A stretch of DNA of 64,000 nucleotides, taken from positions 1,084,001 through 1,148,000 of the forward strand of contig OY282434.1 in the NCBI GenBank assembly GCA_958296095.1, in the 5' to 3' direction. A program made the translations under genes and the position numbers. Positions 18,666-28,153 of this stretch are shown one piece after another. How positions within the stretch are numbered: position 1 is the first letter of the stretch; each line of letters begins with the position of its first letter. The stretch is from an uncultured Oligoflexales bacterium. GTDB lineage: Bacteria > Bdellovibrionota_B > Oligoflexia > Oligoflexales > JAPPIL01. The notes beneath the pieces are model-generated. The model was not told the origin of the DNA and ran no database searches. It saw only the letters and a list, made by a program, of their open reading frames with translations.

Positions 18666-18699
18666 GCTGCCGAACTGTGGGCAATCCGCTCTCGGCAGC
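18666..18699 (+). terminator. Candidate terminator hairpin after the TauE gene
   Basis: GCTGCCGA (18666-18673) pairs perfectly with TCGGCAGC (18692-18699) across an 18-nt loop, 25 bp after the stop. No T-tract follows, so intrinsic termination is uncertain. Confidence 0.3.
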
Positions 18700-18794
18700 C
18701 ATAGAACTAGGTTGACCGCCATACACATCGACCGCGCTGGGTAGCTTTGAGACGACCTGCAGGGTATAATCAAAGCAGGAGGTCTTTGCTATCC

Positions 18795-19794
18795 ATGGGC
18801 AATATTCACAAAGTTCACGATCTTTATGGTCGCCACATCTTGTCACGAGTCCCCGAATTGGCTAGGGTTTGCTTTGTGCGTTTCTTGCCACCGTCGTGGT
18901 TAGCAATTATCGATTGGTCGACGTTGACCGAGGCAAGCCAAACATTGATCGATCTTGGCATCAAAGCTGAATTTCTACCGGACATTGTCTACAGTGTTGA
19001 GCTTGTTCACACGGATGGCAGACGCACCATCAGTTATCTTCTCCTTGAACTCAAAAGTTTTCCGGAACGAATGGCATCCGTGCAGATAGTTGGCTACATG
19101 CTAAGAATTAGCGAGAAAACCCGATCGCCAACTCGTCCGCTGATGCTCTATACAGGGAAGAGAAATTGGCAGATCCGAGATTATTGGCAGGTCATTGCTG
19201 GCGACTGGGCACCCCTCATAGAGCCTTCGGTTACACAGCGAGTAGACGCAATGCATCTTTGGCAAATTTCCGATGAAAAACTGTTGTCTATCGAAAATTA
19301 TGGAATTTTTCTCTTACTGTTCAAGCATGTGTGTGACATGCACGATGAAGGAATTTTGCAAACGATACTTGGCGAAGGAGCTAGAAAGCGGCAAGGAGCT
19401 AGGCTATCACAAGTTAATCGCCATCGGCAAAGCCCTTGAAGTCATCTGGCTGATCGAATATGCTCTAGAAGTTGAGGGTAACGGCGTTACTGCCGAGCGT
19501 TTGCAAGAAGTTGAGGAAAAATACTTTAACCATGTCCCACAGGAGGATAGAGTTATGCCGAAGTTAGCTGTTTCTACCGATGTTGCAGAGCAACGTGGCA
19601 TCAAACAAGGACTAGAACAAGGGCTAGAACAAGGGCTAGAACAAGGGCTAGAACAAGGGCTAGAACGGGGACGCAAACAGGAACGGGAACAGGTTGTTCT
19701 TGCCATGCTTCGTGCCAAGATGCCAGAGCAGGAGATCAGCAAGATTGTCGGTGTCAGCCCTGCTGAGCTAACACGACTCAAAAAAAGACTGTGA
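18795..19794 (+). pseudogene. Rpn-family PD-(D/E)XK nuclease / putative transposase, frameshifted
   Basis: Starts at ATG 18795 with AGGAGG upstream. The N-terminal part shows the family core: PDIVYSVEL with the catalytic Asp, then YLLLELKS carrying the E-x-K, then IVGYMLRI. This frame ends at 19439. The matching C-terminal part (YHKLIAIGKALEVIWLIEYALE ... EEKYFNHV, then GLEQ repeats and a helix-turn-helix-like tail) lies in another frame and ends at 19794. The junction (about 19375-19407) contains GAGCTAGAAAGCGGCAAGGAGCTAG, the repeat module seen throughout the window. Removing 18 bp alone does not restore frame. It is probably inactivated; programmed frameshifting is less likely. Confidence 0.75.
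19609..19668 (+). repeat. 12-bp tandem repeat encoding GLEQ
   Basis: Five units of about GGGCTAGAACAA in the C-terminal frame of the Rpn gene encode (GLEQ)n. Such EGI/GLEQ runs are usual near the C-terminus of this family and vary in copy number. Confidence 0.85.
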
Positions 19795-19886
19795 GTTCCC
19801 TTTATGGTCACCCCTCGTCAGTCAAGCGATTGGCCACCTTACGTTGGCGGTCTTGGCAAAGCATCTTTAGCAAGTATATACCCGCG

Positions 19887-20537
19887 TCATTTTGCCAACA
19901 ACCGCACCGCCGCGGGGGTGACTTTCAGTTCCAGTTGCTGAGCGAGAGCATGCAGGATCTTTTCTACGTTACGCACCTCTGCCGCGGCTTGAAAATCAGT
20001 GTCGGTATTGAAGACATCCTTCCAGTGACGCACCGCCGCCCGTTTTGCAGCACCAGCCATGTGCTGGTCGGACAACAGCGCGACAGCCAACGTGCCGAGC
20101 GCAACCACCCCAAAGACCGAAGCAACGGCACGCGGTTTCAGCCACTTACGCATCTGCTTGCGATCAAATTCCACCAAGCCGTGATAATGGCGCATAGCTG
20201 CCAGCCAGGCCAACACCCCTGTGACGACAGGCGCAGCAATCACCACCAGCCGCTCTCGCTGCCCGGCCCGCGGCTCAGGTTCAGGCATTTGCGTAAACAC
20301 CACCCGCTTGCCACCGCGACTGCTGAGTGCCAACTGACAGTTTTCCGCCAGATACGCTTGCGTATAGGCATCGCTAACCGCACACAGCACCAACTCGTGT
20401 GCAGTTATACCTTCACCGACATCAGCGCTGCGCAAACCAAGAATTACACCCTGGTCGTGAATTGCTCGCTGTTCAGCCAATGGCTCTTGGCTGCAAGCCG
20501 CGATAAAGACAAGTGCGGCTAGAATTTTTATCAACAT
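19887..20537 (-). CDS. Lipoprotein with an internal membrane segment, unknown function
   Basis: 216 aa from ATG 20537 (an in-frame start 15 nt upstream is less likely). The signal sequence MLIKILAALVFIAAC ends in a lipobox FIAAC. A hydrophobic segment VVIAAPVVTGVLAWLAAM lies at about residues 100-117, followed by basic residues and a second hydrophobic stretch (VFGVVALGTLAVALL). No family is recognised. It stands alone between the Rpn remnant and grxC. Confidence 0.65.
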   Translation of the reverse strand: MLIKILAALVFIAACSQEPLAEQRAIHDQGVILGLRSADVGEGITAHELVLCAVSDAYTQAYLAENCQLALSSRGGKRVVFTQMPEPEPRAGQRERLVVIAAPVVTGVLAWLAAMRHYHGLVEFDRKQMRKWLKPRAVASVFGVVALGTLAVALLSDQHMAGAAKRAAVRHWKDVFNTDTDFQAAAEVRNVEKILHALAQQLELKVTPAAVRLLAK

Positions 20538-20651
20538 TACCCATGCTCCCAAAGTTTAAAACCAAGACGGCACTATACACAAACACGCCAAATTTGTAAA
20601 ATTATGAAAAATAACTGCCTGATTTTATTGTAATTAAGGCGGGCCTTGAGG

Positions 20652-20897
20652 TCATGCCTGTGCCGCGTGCTGTTTGCACCACTGCACCAGCTCGGTATAA
20701 CCCCCGATGAATTCACCATTAAGCACAATCATCGGCACGGTGCGCCACCCTCCGAACTTATCCGACAACTCCGTGCGCAAGTCGGGCTGAGCATCGAGAG
20801 CGATTTCTTTGAAACTGATGTTCTTCTCTGTCAACAAGCGCTTCGCCGACTGGCAATAGGGACAGACGCTGGTCGTGTAGACGATATTGTTACTCAC
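20652..20897 (-). CDS. grxC: Glutaredoxin 3-type
   Basis: 81 aa, the usual size for GrxC. It has the dithiol active site CPYC at residues 12-15, the cis-proline in TVP, and the glutathione-binding GGY. It reduces disulfides with glutathione in the cytoplasm. It is a single gene, divergent from murF. The 152-bp gap between the two holds no other gene that I see. Confidence 0.93.
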   Translation of the reverse strand: MSNNIVYTTSVCPYCQSAKRLLTEKNISFKEIALDAQPDLRTELSDKFGGWRTVPMIVLNGEFIGGYTELVQWCKQHAAQA

Positions 20898-21049
20898 CTC
20901 GCAACTCCCAAATTAATTTACCTCAGTAGTCTGCCCTTTTCGGGCGCGTGCGTCAACAAGCATGCCACTCCCCGAAAAAATTTGCGGTGCACCATACTCC
21001 TGTCGTGTATGCTATGCTAGTGGTTAGACTTTAAGAGTGCGTCCATCCC

Positions 21050-22432
21050 ATGACGATAACTTGGCAACATTACCGCGACTGGCTGCAGGACTTGTGCGCA
21101 GCGCCGTTGCCCAGCGAATGCCGCGCACCTCAGCCACCAGCGATCGTCGCTGACTCGCGCCAGTTGCAGCAGGGGGGATGGTTTTTTGCTCTGCCAGGTG
21201 AACGCCATGACGGGCATGATTACATCGCGGCGGTGTTGGCACAGGGGGGAGCGGGATTTTTTGCTGACATCCGCTATCGGGAACGCTTGCCCGCCGCACT
21301 TGCCTGCCGCGGCGTTTGGATCAAGGCCGCCAGCCAGCTACCCGCACTACACGCGCTGGCACGCGGCTATCGTCGCAGCCTCACTAGCACCAAAATAGTT
21401 GCTATCACGGGCTCGGTTGGCAAAACGACGACGAGAGAACTACTGCGGGCAATGTTGCAACAACAGCGACGCGTCACCGCCTCACCCGCCAACTATAACA
21501 ACGAGATCGGTGTAGCACTGACGTTGCTCAGCATCGCCGCCAATACAGACATTGCCATCATCGAATGCGGAGCACGCCAACGCGGTGACCTCACCTTGCT
21601 GGCCCGCATCGCTACACCCGACATCGTCCTCTTCACCAACATCGGCAGTGCTCACGTCGGTATTTTCGGCTCACCACAGGCACTGCTGCACGGCAAGCTT
21701 GAGCTGCTACAACACAGCCCCTCGCACTGTCTCGGTATCGTCAACGCCGCGTGTGTGGAACTAGCCGCGGCGGCGAGCAAGTTGGGGCACAGGCTATTGA
21801 CTTTCGGGGCGCGGCAGGCCGATGTTGAGGTTAAGCAGGTCACCTACGCAGAACAGCGCCAGTGGGTGCAGCTCACCAGCAGGACACGAGGCACGTTCAC
21901 CCTCAGCAGCGCTGATTTACACAGTGCCATACCCATCAATCTCGCGGCGGCGGCGACCGTCTGCATAGCTTTAGAGATAAGCACTGCCGCTATACAGGCA
22001 GGCAGTCTTGCTTTTTGTAATGAGCCTTCACGTTTTCAAACAATCATGCGCGGCGCACTGACGATCATCGATGATACCTACAATGCCAGCCCTGAAAGCA
22101 TGCGCTGCGGTCTTAAAACGCTGCAACGCGGCTGGCCTGAGCAACGCCCTGTGCTGGTGCTCGGCGATATGGCTGAATTGGGAGCGGGCTCGGAGGCAGC
22201 ACACCGTCAGCTCGCCGCGCTCGTGCAGGACGTGCAACCAGCGTTGTTGGTAACGATTGGCGAGCAAGCCCAGCACATTGCCACGGCTGCCGCGCCAGTG
22301 CAGAGCTTGAGTTTTGCTGACGTGGACGCATTTTTACAAAAAAAAATAAATCTTATGCAATATGGCAATCTGGTATATCTTAAGGCTTCCCGCAAGGTAG
22401 ATCTTACCCGTATCGTTGCGACACTGAACTAA
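21050..22432 (+). CDS. murF: UDP-MurNAc-tripeptide--D-alanyl-D-alanine ligase
   Basis: 460 aa, standard Mur ligase layout: N-terminal UDP-binding domain (IVADSRQLQQGGWFFAL), ATP domain with P-loop GSVGKTTTRELL near residue 124 and the NYNNEIGV loop, then the C-terminal domain with DDTYNASPESM. It adds D-Ala-D-Ala to UDP-MurNAc-tripeptide in the cytoplasm. D-alanine would come from Alr at 3912-5063. It is followed 12 bp later by mraY, the normal dcw order. murE is missing upstream; a divergent grxC sits there. Confidence 0.95.
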   Translation: MTITWQHYRDWLQDLCAAPLPSECRAPQPPAIVADSRQLQQGGWFFALPGERHDGHDYIAAVLAQGGAGFFADIRYRERLPAALACRGVWIKAASQLPALHALARGYRRSLTSTKIVAITGSVGKTTTRELLRAMLQQQRRVTASPANYNNEIGVALTLLSIAANTDIAIIECGARQRGDLTLLARIATPDIVLFTNIGSAHVGIFGSPQALLHGKLELLQHSPSHCLGIVNAACVELAAAASKLGHRLLTFGARQADVEVKQVTYAEQRQWVQLTSRTRGTFTLSSADLHSAIPINLAAAATVCIALEISTAAIQAGSLAFCNEPSRFQTIMRGALTIIDDTYNASPESMRCGLKTLQRGWPEQRPVLVLGDMAELGAGSEAAHRQLAALVQDVQPALLVTIGEQAQHIATAAAPVQSLSFADVDAFLQKKINLMQYGNLVYLKASRKVDLTRIVATLN

Positions 22433-22444
22433 AGGAAGCAGCTC

Positions 22445-23521
22445 GTGCTCTATCATCTGCTCTACCGCTTGGCCGACGACATCTCGTTCCTCAACGTCAC
22501 CCGCTATATTACCTTTCGCACTATGATGGCGCTGCTGTCGGCACTGTTTATCAGCTTCGTGCTCTCGCCGTGGTTCATCAAAAAGCTCAAGAAAAAGCAA
22601 ATCGGCCAGCAGGTGCGTGAACTCGGCCCGCAATCACATCTCACCAAAGCAGGCACACCGACGATGGGCGGCGGCTTGATTTTGTTGGCCTTGCTGTTGC
22701 CAGCCTTGCTGTGGACCGACCTTACCAACACCTACTTTTGGTATACTTTCGTCATTACCGCGGCTTTCGGGATAATTGGCTACTGGGATGATAACCTCAA
22801 GATTGCCCAAAAAAATCCCCAAGGCATGCGTGGTAAACACAAGCTCATCCTGCAGTTCATCATCAGCCTGCTGGTTTGTTCACACCACTATTTCTACACG
22901 CTTACCAGCACCGCGTTGGTCTTTCCGTTTTTCAAAAACCTCACACTCGACATCGGGCCGCTGTATATCTTGTTCGGTGCGTTCGTCATCGTCGGCACAA
23001 GTCACTCTGTCAATCTCACCGACGGTCTCGATGGTCTGGCCATCGGCCCCGTGATGACTTCGGCGTTTTGCTTTGCCGTGCTCGCTTATGTGACCGGGCA
23101 CTATGTTATCGCCGAATATCTCAACTACCACTTTATCAAGGGCAGCGGTGAGCTGGCAATTTTTGCTGCCGCGATCATCGGCGCGGGGCTGGGCTTTCTC
23201 TGGTATAACACCTATCCCGCGCAGGTCTTCATGGGAGACATTGGCTCGCTATCGCTGGGGGGCACACTGGGCACACTGGCCTTGCTCACCAAACACGAAC
23301 TGCTGATGATCATCATCGGTGGTCTGTTTGTCGTCGAAGCCCTATCTGTCATTGCTCAAGTCACCTCATTCAAACTCACAGGACGACGCGTGTTAAAGAT
23401 GGCCCCCATTCACCACCACTTCGAGCTGCGCGGCTGGCCTGAACCACGTATTATCGTGCGTTTTTGGATCATCTCGATAATCCTTGCCCTCGTTGCCCTG
23501 CTCAGTTTGAAACTGCGCTGA
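22445..23521 (+). CDS. mraY: Phospho-N-acetylmuramoyl-pentapeptide transferase
   Basis: 358 aa, ten-TM polyprenyl-phosphate transferase that makes lipid I at the inner membrane. Signature segments are the first Asp pair (DDNLKIAQKN), NLTDGLDGLAIGP with the catalytic Asp, FMGDIGSLSLGG, and the HHHFEL triad. The start is GTG with AAGGAAG 6-7 nt upstream. It is co-transcribed with murF. murD, which normally follows, is absent; repeat block 4 begins directly at the stop. Confidence 0.96.
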   Translation: MLYHLLYRLADDISFLNVTRYITFRTMMALLSALFISFVLSPWFIKKLKKKQIGQQVRELGPQSHLTKAGTPTMGGGLILLALLLPALLWTDLTNTYFWYTFVITAAFGIIGYWDDNLKIAQKNPQGMRGKHKLILQFIISLLVCSHHYFYTLTSTALVFPFFKNLTLDIGPLYILFGAFVIVGTSHSVNLTDGLDGLAIGPVMTSAFCFAVLAYVTGHYVIAEYLNYHFIKGSGELAIFAAAIIGAGLGFLWYNTYPAQVFMGDIGSLSLGGTLGTLALLTKHELLMIIIGGLFVVEALSVIAQVTSFKLTGRRVLKMAPIHHHFELRGWPEPRIIVRFWIISIILALVALLSLKLR

Positions 23522-25286
23522 GCTGCGCTGCGCTGCGCTGCGCTGCGCGGCTCTTTAGTAACGCTCGCTTTCTAGCTCGCTTCGCTCGCTACGCTGCTTT
23601 TTGTATCGCTCGCTTCCTAGCTCGCTGCATGTTCTCAGGCCACTCTGCGCGCCCTCTCTGCCTGCCCTCAGACTTCCCGGCTATTGCGTTCAGGCTTGCC
23701 TACCGAGAGCTCCATGAACGGCGGGGCGAGGCCGTACGAAAACTCGACCATAAATACTGCCATATTGCCGTCAGATTATGCTTTTGCATAAGGCATGTGC
23801 TTGCACCTATCTCAGGGGAGAGTTTCTCGGTAGGGCTGCGCCTCGCCAAGATAACGGGGGTTTGTGCTAAGGAAGGTCTTTGCCTCTCGCTATCGCGTTC
23901 AGACCTGCCTCAGACCTCTCGGATGTTGAGCTGAGGTTTGCCCACCGAGAGCTTTATGAATGGCGGGGCGAGGCCGTACGAAAACTCGACCATAAATACT
24001 GCCATATTGCCGTCAGATTATGCTTTTGCATAAGGCATGTGCTTGCACCTATCTCAGGGGAGAGTTTCTCGGTAGGGCTGCGCCTCGCCAAGACAACGGA
24101 GGTACGGGCTAAGGAAGGTCTGTGCTCCTCTCGCTGCTTGCTACGCACGACTCTTTGTAACGCTCGCTTCCTAGCTCGCTTCGCTCGCTACGCTGCTTTT
24201 TGTATTGCTCGCTTCCTAGCTCGCTTTTTGCACTCGGACCTCTCGCCATTGCGTTTGGGCTCGTCATCAGACTTCTTGCGGTTACGTTCATGCTTGCCTA
24301 CCGAGAGCTCCATGAACGGCGAGGTGAGACCGTGCGAAAACGACCGCAGGTATTGCCAATACTGCAACCAGATTATGCTTTTGCATAAGGCATGTGCTTG
24401 CACCTATCTCAGGGGAGAGTTTCTCGGTAGGGCTGCGCCTCGCCAAGACAACGGAGGTACGGGCTAAGGAAGGTCTGTGCTCCTCTCGCTGCTTGCTACG
24501 CACGACTCTTTGTAACGCTCGCTTCCTAGCTCGCTTCGCTCGCTACGCTGCTTTTTGTATTGCTCGCTTCCTAGCTCGCTTTTTGCACTCGGACCTCTCG
24601 CCATTGCGTTTGGGCTCGTCATCAGACTTCTTGCGGTTACGTTCATGCTTGCCTACCGAGAGCTCCATGAACGGCGAGGTGAGACCGTGCGAAAACGACC
24701 GCAGGTATTGCCAATACTGCAACCAGATTATTTTTTTGCATAAGGCATGTGCTTCTACATATTCGTGGGGAGTTTCTCGGTAGGGCTGCGCCTCGCCAAG
24801 ATAACGGAGGTACGGGCTAAGGAAGGTCTGTGCCTCTCGCAGTTGCGTTCAGGCTTGACCCCAAGCCTTCTCGCTGTTGCCCCTACCTCTTGCCGACCGA
24901 GAGCTCCATGAACGGCGAGGTGAGGCCGTGCGAAAACTCGACCACAAATATTGCCATATTGTTGTCAGATTATGCTTTTAGATAAAGCATGTGCTTATAC
25001 ATGCTCAGGCCGAGTTTCTCGGCAGGTCTGTGCCGTGCCAAGACAACGGAGGCATGGGCTAAGTGGAGGCTTGCTTTGCCTGCCAGCCTCTCTGCTTGTT
25101 CTCAAACCTCTCGGCTATTGCGTTCAGATTATGCTTTTAGATAAGGCGTGTACACATACCCACTCAGGTTGAGTTTCTCGGCAGGTCTGCGCCGTGCCAA
25201 GACAACGGGGGTCTGTGCTAAGTGGTATCTTTGTCCCGCTCGCTTTCTAGCTTCGCTTAGGCTTTTTCGCCGCTTTCTAGCTTCGC
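23522..25286 (-). repeat. Interspersed repeat block 4 (reverse orientation)
   Basis: About 1.77 kb between convergent mraY and fba. The core units are inverted relative to blocks 1-3: each reads CTTGCCTACCGAGAGCTCC ... TTTCTCGGTAGGGCTGCG on the plus strand. There are about six copies, with left ends near 23695, 23936, 24293, 24648, 24894 and a degraded copy near 25085. GCTCGCTTCCTAGCTCGCT modules lie between them. The end of the block merges into the last codons of fba. No independent gene is seen. Confidence 0.9.
24014..24723 (+). repeat. 355-bp tandem duplication inside block 4
   Basis: 24014-24368 and 24369-24723 appear identical and directly adjacent, each starting at CAGATTATGCTTTTGC. 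A third copy begins at 24724 but diverges after nine bases. The identity suggests a very recent slip or unequal exchange. Confidence 0.8.
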
Positions 25287-26309
25287 TTAGGCTTTTTCGC
25301 CGCTTTCTAGCTCCGTGCGATATTCCCCGCGGGTGGCAAGGCTGTTCATGCGACAGCGGTGCAGGAAGATGCGCTGTGCTTTCGCCTTGTTCTTGCTTTT
25401 GCCCCCCCATGCCTGGAGGGCGCTGTGCTGCAAAGCGCGACCGTAGGAAAAACTCAAGCGCCACGGTAGTGCCTCACCGCTGTTCATAGCGTTGAGATGT
25501 GCGGTGGCAGCCTGCTCGCTTTGGCCACCCGACAGAAACACAATGCCCGATAGAGGGGCCGGCACACAGTGCCGCAAGCATGCAACGGTGCGGCTCGCGA
25601 CCGTCGTGGTATCTTGCTGCTGCGGGCAATCTTTGGCCGCGATGACCATGTTGGGTTTGAGCAGCGTGCCTGCCAACACGACCCGCTGTTGATGGAGCTG
25701 AGTGAAGGTTGCCTGCAATACCTGTGTGGTGACCGCCGCGCCGCGTTCAATATCATGCTCGCCGTCCATCAGCACTTCTGGCTCGACGATCGGCACAATG
25801 TTTTGCTCTTGACAGAGAGCGGCATAGCGGGCAAGGGCATGCGCGTTGGTGTTGATGCAAGTAGCACTAGGCAAAGTGCTATCGGCAACGGTGATGACAG
25901 CTCGCCATTTAGCGAAACGCGCCCCCAGCTGATAATATTCCTGCAAGCGTTCCCGCAGACCATCAAGTCCCTCGGTAACTTTCTCCTTGGGGCACAGTGC
26001 CAGTGGCTTCGCACCTGTGTCGACCTTGATGCCAGGCACGATGCCTTTGCTGAGCAGGAGATCGACTAGTTTTTTGCCGCTCGCTCCCTTCTGCCTGATG
26101 GTCTCATCAAACAAAATCACACCACTGACGTAGTCCTCGATACCTGCGGTGCTGAACAGCATTTCACGATAGGAGGCGCGGCTTTTCTCCGTCGCATCGA
26201 GGGCAATGCTTTTGAAACGCTTGGCGATGGTGGCAAAACTCTCATCCGCGGCAAGAATGCCCTTGCCCTCAGCCACCAACTGTTGGGCAGTAGTCTGAAG
26301 CGCCTGCAT
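25287..26309 (-). CDS. Class I fructose-bisphosphate aldolase, repeat-extended C-terminus
   Basis: 340 aa. The Schiff-base lysine is K218 in LLKPNMV. The other active-site lysines are K95 (GIKVDTG) and K134 (ARFAKWRAV); EPEVLMDGEHD and the SGGQSE phosphate loop are also present. It cleaves or forms fructose-1,6-bisphosphate in glycolysis/gluconeogenesis. This is the metal-independent, eukaryote-like type. The native-like end is NSLATRGEY. The last eight codons, ELESGEKA plus the stop TAA, match the repeat module GAGCTAGAAAGCGGC(G)AAAAAGCC. The repeat therefore replaced the original stop. Confidence 0.93.
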   Translation of the reverse strand: MQALQTTAQQLVAEGKGILAADESFATIAKRFKSIALDATEKSRASYREMLFSTAGIEDYVSGVILFDETIRQKGASGKKLVDLLLSKGIVPGIKVDTGAKPLALCPKEKVTEGLDGLRERLQEYYQLGARFAKWRAVITVADSTLPSATCINTNAHALARYAALCQEQNIVPIVEPEVLMDGEHDIERGAAVTTQVLQATFTQLHQQRVVLAGTLLKPNMVIAAKDCPQQQDTTTVASRTVACLRHCVPAPLSGIVFLSGGQSEQAATAHLNAMNSGEALPWRLSFSYGRALQHSALQAWGGKSKNKAKAQRIFLHRCRMNSLATRGEYRTELESGEKA

Positions 26310-26414
26310 GATCTCTCCATTATTACAACAACGACGCGGGCATGGTATTTGTTCTGCTGTTGAAATTCAAGGGCTGTGGTAGAATGGACCTGAGAAGTCT
26401 CCGGGGGGTAAGCA

Positions 26415-27431
26415 TTGCTGCGACTGTTGTTGATTTTTGTCCTTCCGCTCGTCGCGGCGCAAGAAAATCTCGCGGTGCTGCAGCAGGATGGCAGTATTAC
26501 GACCCAAAAAATCACGGCCAGGGAGGTTTTCTTTACCACCCACCAGAAGCAAGTGCTGGGTCAAGATCTGCCGCTACGTGACCTCGCTTTGAGTCAACGT
26601 TATCTGTGGTTGCTGGGACGCAAGCACGTCTGGCATTTTGATTTAAGCAGCCAACGCTTGCGTAAGTTCACCTTTCCGCTTCCCCAACAGGCATTGGCCA
26701 ACGCGTTTCTGGCGCGGGAAGAGAGTGAGCAAGATGTTTATTTTGCCACGACCCAGATGTTGTTCAAGTTGCGCACCAAACCCCAGCTGGTCAAACGTCT
26801 ACCGCGTGAGCTTACCAAAATCGTGGCCTTCAATGCCCTGCCCGCGGCTTTCGTGTGGTTTAGTGAGACGGGGGCGTATTTTCTCCCGCGTCCAACACAC
26901 AAGTTGTGGCGCGTGCCGTATCAGGTGCAGCGCGGTGACCTGGCGTTGGCGGCGCCGCAGCTCGATGCTATTTGGTTGGTGCGCGACAACAAACTCCTGC
27001 GCGTGGCAGGAGAACAGTGGCAGGAAGAAGTCATCCTCACAGCACCTAACCTCGCCCTCGGCAGTGCTGGCAGAAGTCTATTTATCGGGCGTGGCAATGC
27101 AGTGCTGCACTATGCGTGGAGTGGACAGCTTACCCAAGCAATCCCCGTCGCCCAGCAACGTCATCTGCGGGCAATGCACATCGCTCCCCGCGGCCATGCC
27201 TACATCTTTGCCGACGGCTTGCTTGAATACTACCGCGTGCAGACCAAGACCGTGTTGCGAGCGCGCCTTAAGCTGCGTCCGCGGACCGAGATCGCGCACC
27301 TCGACACCTTCAGCAGTCGGCTGGCGTTCATCGATGATGGTATGGCACGTCTCTTCGTGTTGCAGAACAAACGCAGGGCCGGAGCTCAGCAAACCCCCTT
27401 GAGCGCGACAGGTGAACTTGTCACGCAGTGA
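26415..27431 (+). CDS. Exported protein of unknown function, possible beta-propeller
   Basis: 338 aa from TTG 26415, preceded by a GGGGGGTA site. The signal peptide is LRLLLIFVLPLVAA. The mature part consists of repeated short beta-strand motifs with W/F-x-h pairs about 40 residues apart (LWLLGRKHVWHFDLSS, AFVWFSETGAYFLPRP, AIWLVRDNKLLRVAG, AYIFADGLLEYYRV). This is consistent with a propeller fold in the periplasm. No family is recognised. It is divergent from fba and lies upstream of the YceI gene. Confidence 0.65.
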   Translation: MLRLLLIFVLPLVAAQENLAVLQQDGSITTQKITAREVFFTTHQKQVLGQDLPLRDLALSQRYLWLLGRKHVWHFDLSSQRLRKFTFPLPQQALANAFLAREESEQDVYFATTQMLFKLRTKPQLVKRLPRELTKIVAFNALPAAFVWFSETGAYFLPRPTHKLWRVPYQVQRGDLALAAPQLDAIWLVRDNKLLRVAGEQWQEEVILTAPNLALGSAGRSLFIGRGNAVLHYAWSGQLTQAIPVAQQRHLRAMHIAPRGHAYIFADGLLEYYRVQTKTVLRARLKLRPRTEIAHLDTFSSRLAFIDDGMARLFVLQNKRRAGAQQTPLSATGELVTQ

Positions 27432-27505
27432 GCAAACAGGCATACTGTTATGTGATTGGTGACTGCTTGTAGCAATGGATAACTACTTTAGACATGGAGG
27501 AATTT

Positions 27506-28087
27506 ATGCGATTGGCAATGGTCTCATTTATCTTGGCAGCGTATGCCTTGCCCCTATCAGCAGCGGCGTGGAAGATTGACACGGTGCACTCCAGTGCCAG
27601 CTTTCGGGTGCGACACATGGTAGTGGCAACAGTCAGCGGCAAGATGTCGGGGATTACGGGCACGGTAGTGATTGATGACAAGGATATTACCAAGTCGAGC
27701 GTCAGGGCTGAGCTAGATGCGGCAACGATTTGGTCGGACAACAAAAAACGCGATGACCACCTACGCAACGAAGATTTTCTCCACGTTAAAAAATTTCCTA
27801 AAATTTACTTCAAATCGACCTCGGTCAAGAAGAGCGGCAAAGGAGAGCTAGATGTCAGCGGCAATCTGACCATCAGGGGTGTCACTCGCCCGGTTGTGCT
27901 TAAGGTCAAAGGGCCGACACAGGCAATCAAAGGGCCACGTGGTCACATGCACAAGGGCGTGCGCGCCGACGTGACTATCAATCGTCAGGATTTCAAGGTC
28001 CAGTTCATGAAGAAGCTGCCCACAGGCGGGCTAATCGTCGGTAACGATGTTGAGATTACGCTCGACCTAGAGCTGCTCAGCAAGTAA
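27506..28087 (+). CDS. YceI-family periplasmic lipid-binding protein
   Basis: 193 aa from ATG 27506, chosen because GGAGGA lies just upstream and the start gives a clean signal peptide (MRLAMVSFILAAYALPLSAAA). The mature protein follows the YceI lipocalin-like pattern: WKIDTVHSSASFRVRHM, a central DDHLRNEDFLHVKKFPKIYF and GNLTIRGVTRPVVL, ending VEITLDLELL. YceI proteins bind isoprenoid-type lipids. It is a single gene with a hairpin terminator after it. Confidence 0.92.
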   Translation: MRLAMVSFILAAYALPLSAAAWKIDTVHSSASFRVRHMVVATVSGKMSGITGTVVIDDKDITKSSVRAELDAATIWSDNKKRDDHLRNEDFLHVKKFPKIYFKSTSVKKSGKGELDVSGNLTIRGVTRPVVLKVKGPTQAIKGPRGHMHKGVRADVTINRQDFKVQFMKKLPTGGLIVGNDVEITLDLELLSK

Positions 28088-28107
28088 GCCGCGCAACAAC
28101 TCAAGCG

Positions 28108-28134
28108 ACACGGAAGAAGAGAACTCTTCCGTGT
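28108..28134. terminator. Hairpin between convergent yceI-family gene and exported-protein gene
   Basis: ACACGGAAGA (28108-28117) pairs perfectly with TCTTCCGTGT (28125-28134) over a 7-nt loop. It sits between two converging stops at 28087 and 28154, so it may serve both strands. No long T-tract is present. Confidence 0.55.
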
Positions 28135-28153
28135 GCTGCTTTCCGTGTGTGTG

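Noticed and set aside
19407-19811. 134-aa antisense frame over the Rpn C-terminal part (SSPCSSPC repeats)
   Set aside because: Reverse reading of the GLEQ 12-bp repeat.
23522-25286. CRISPR-like or IS element in the long repeat block after mraY
   Set aside because: Spacing is irregular, intervals are themselves repeated, and no transposase or terminal target duplication is seen.
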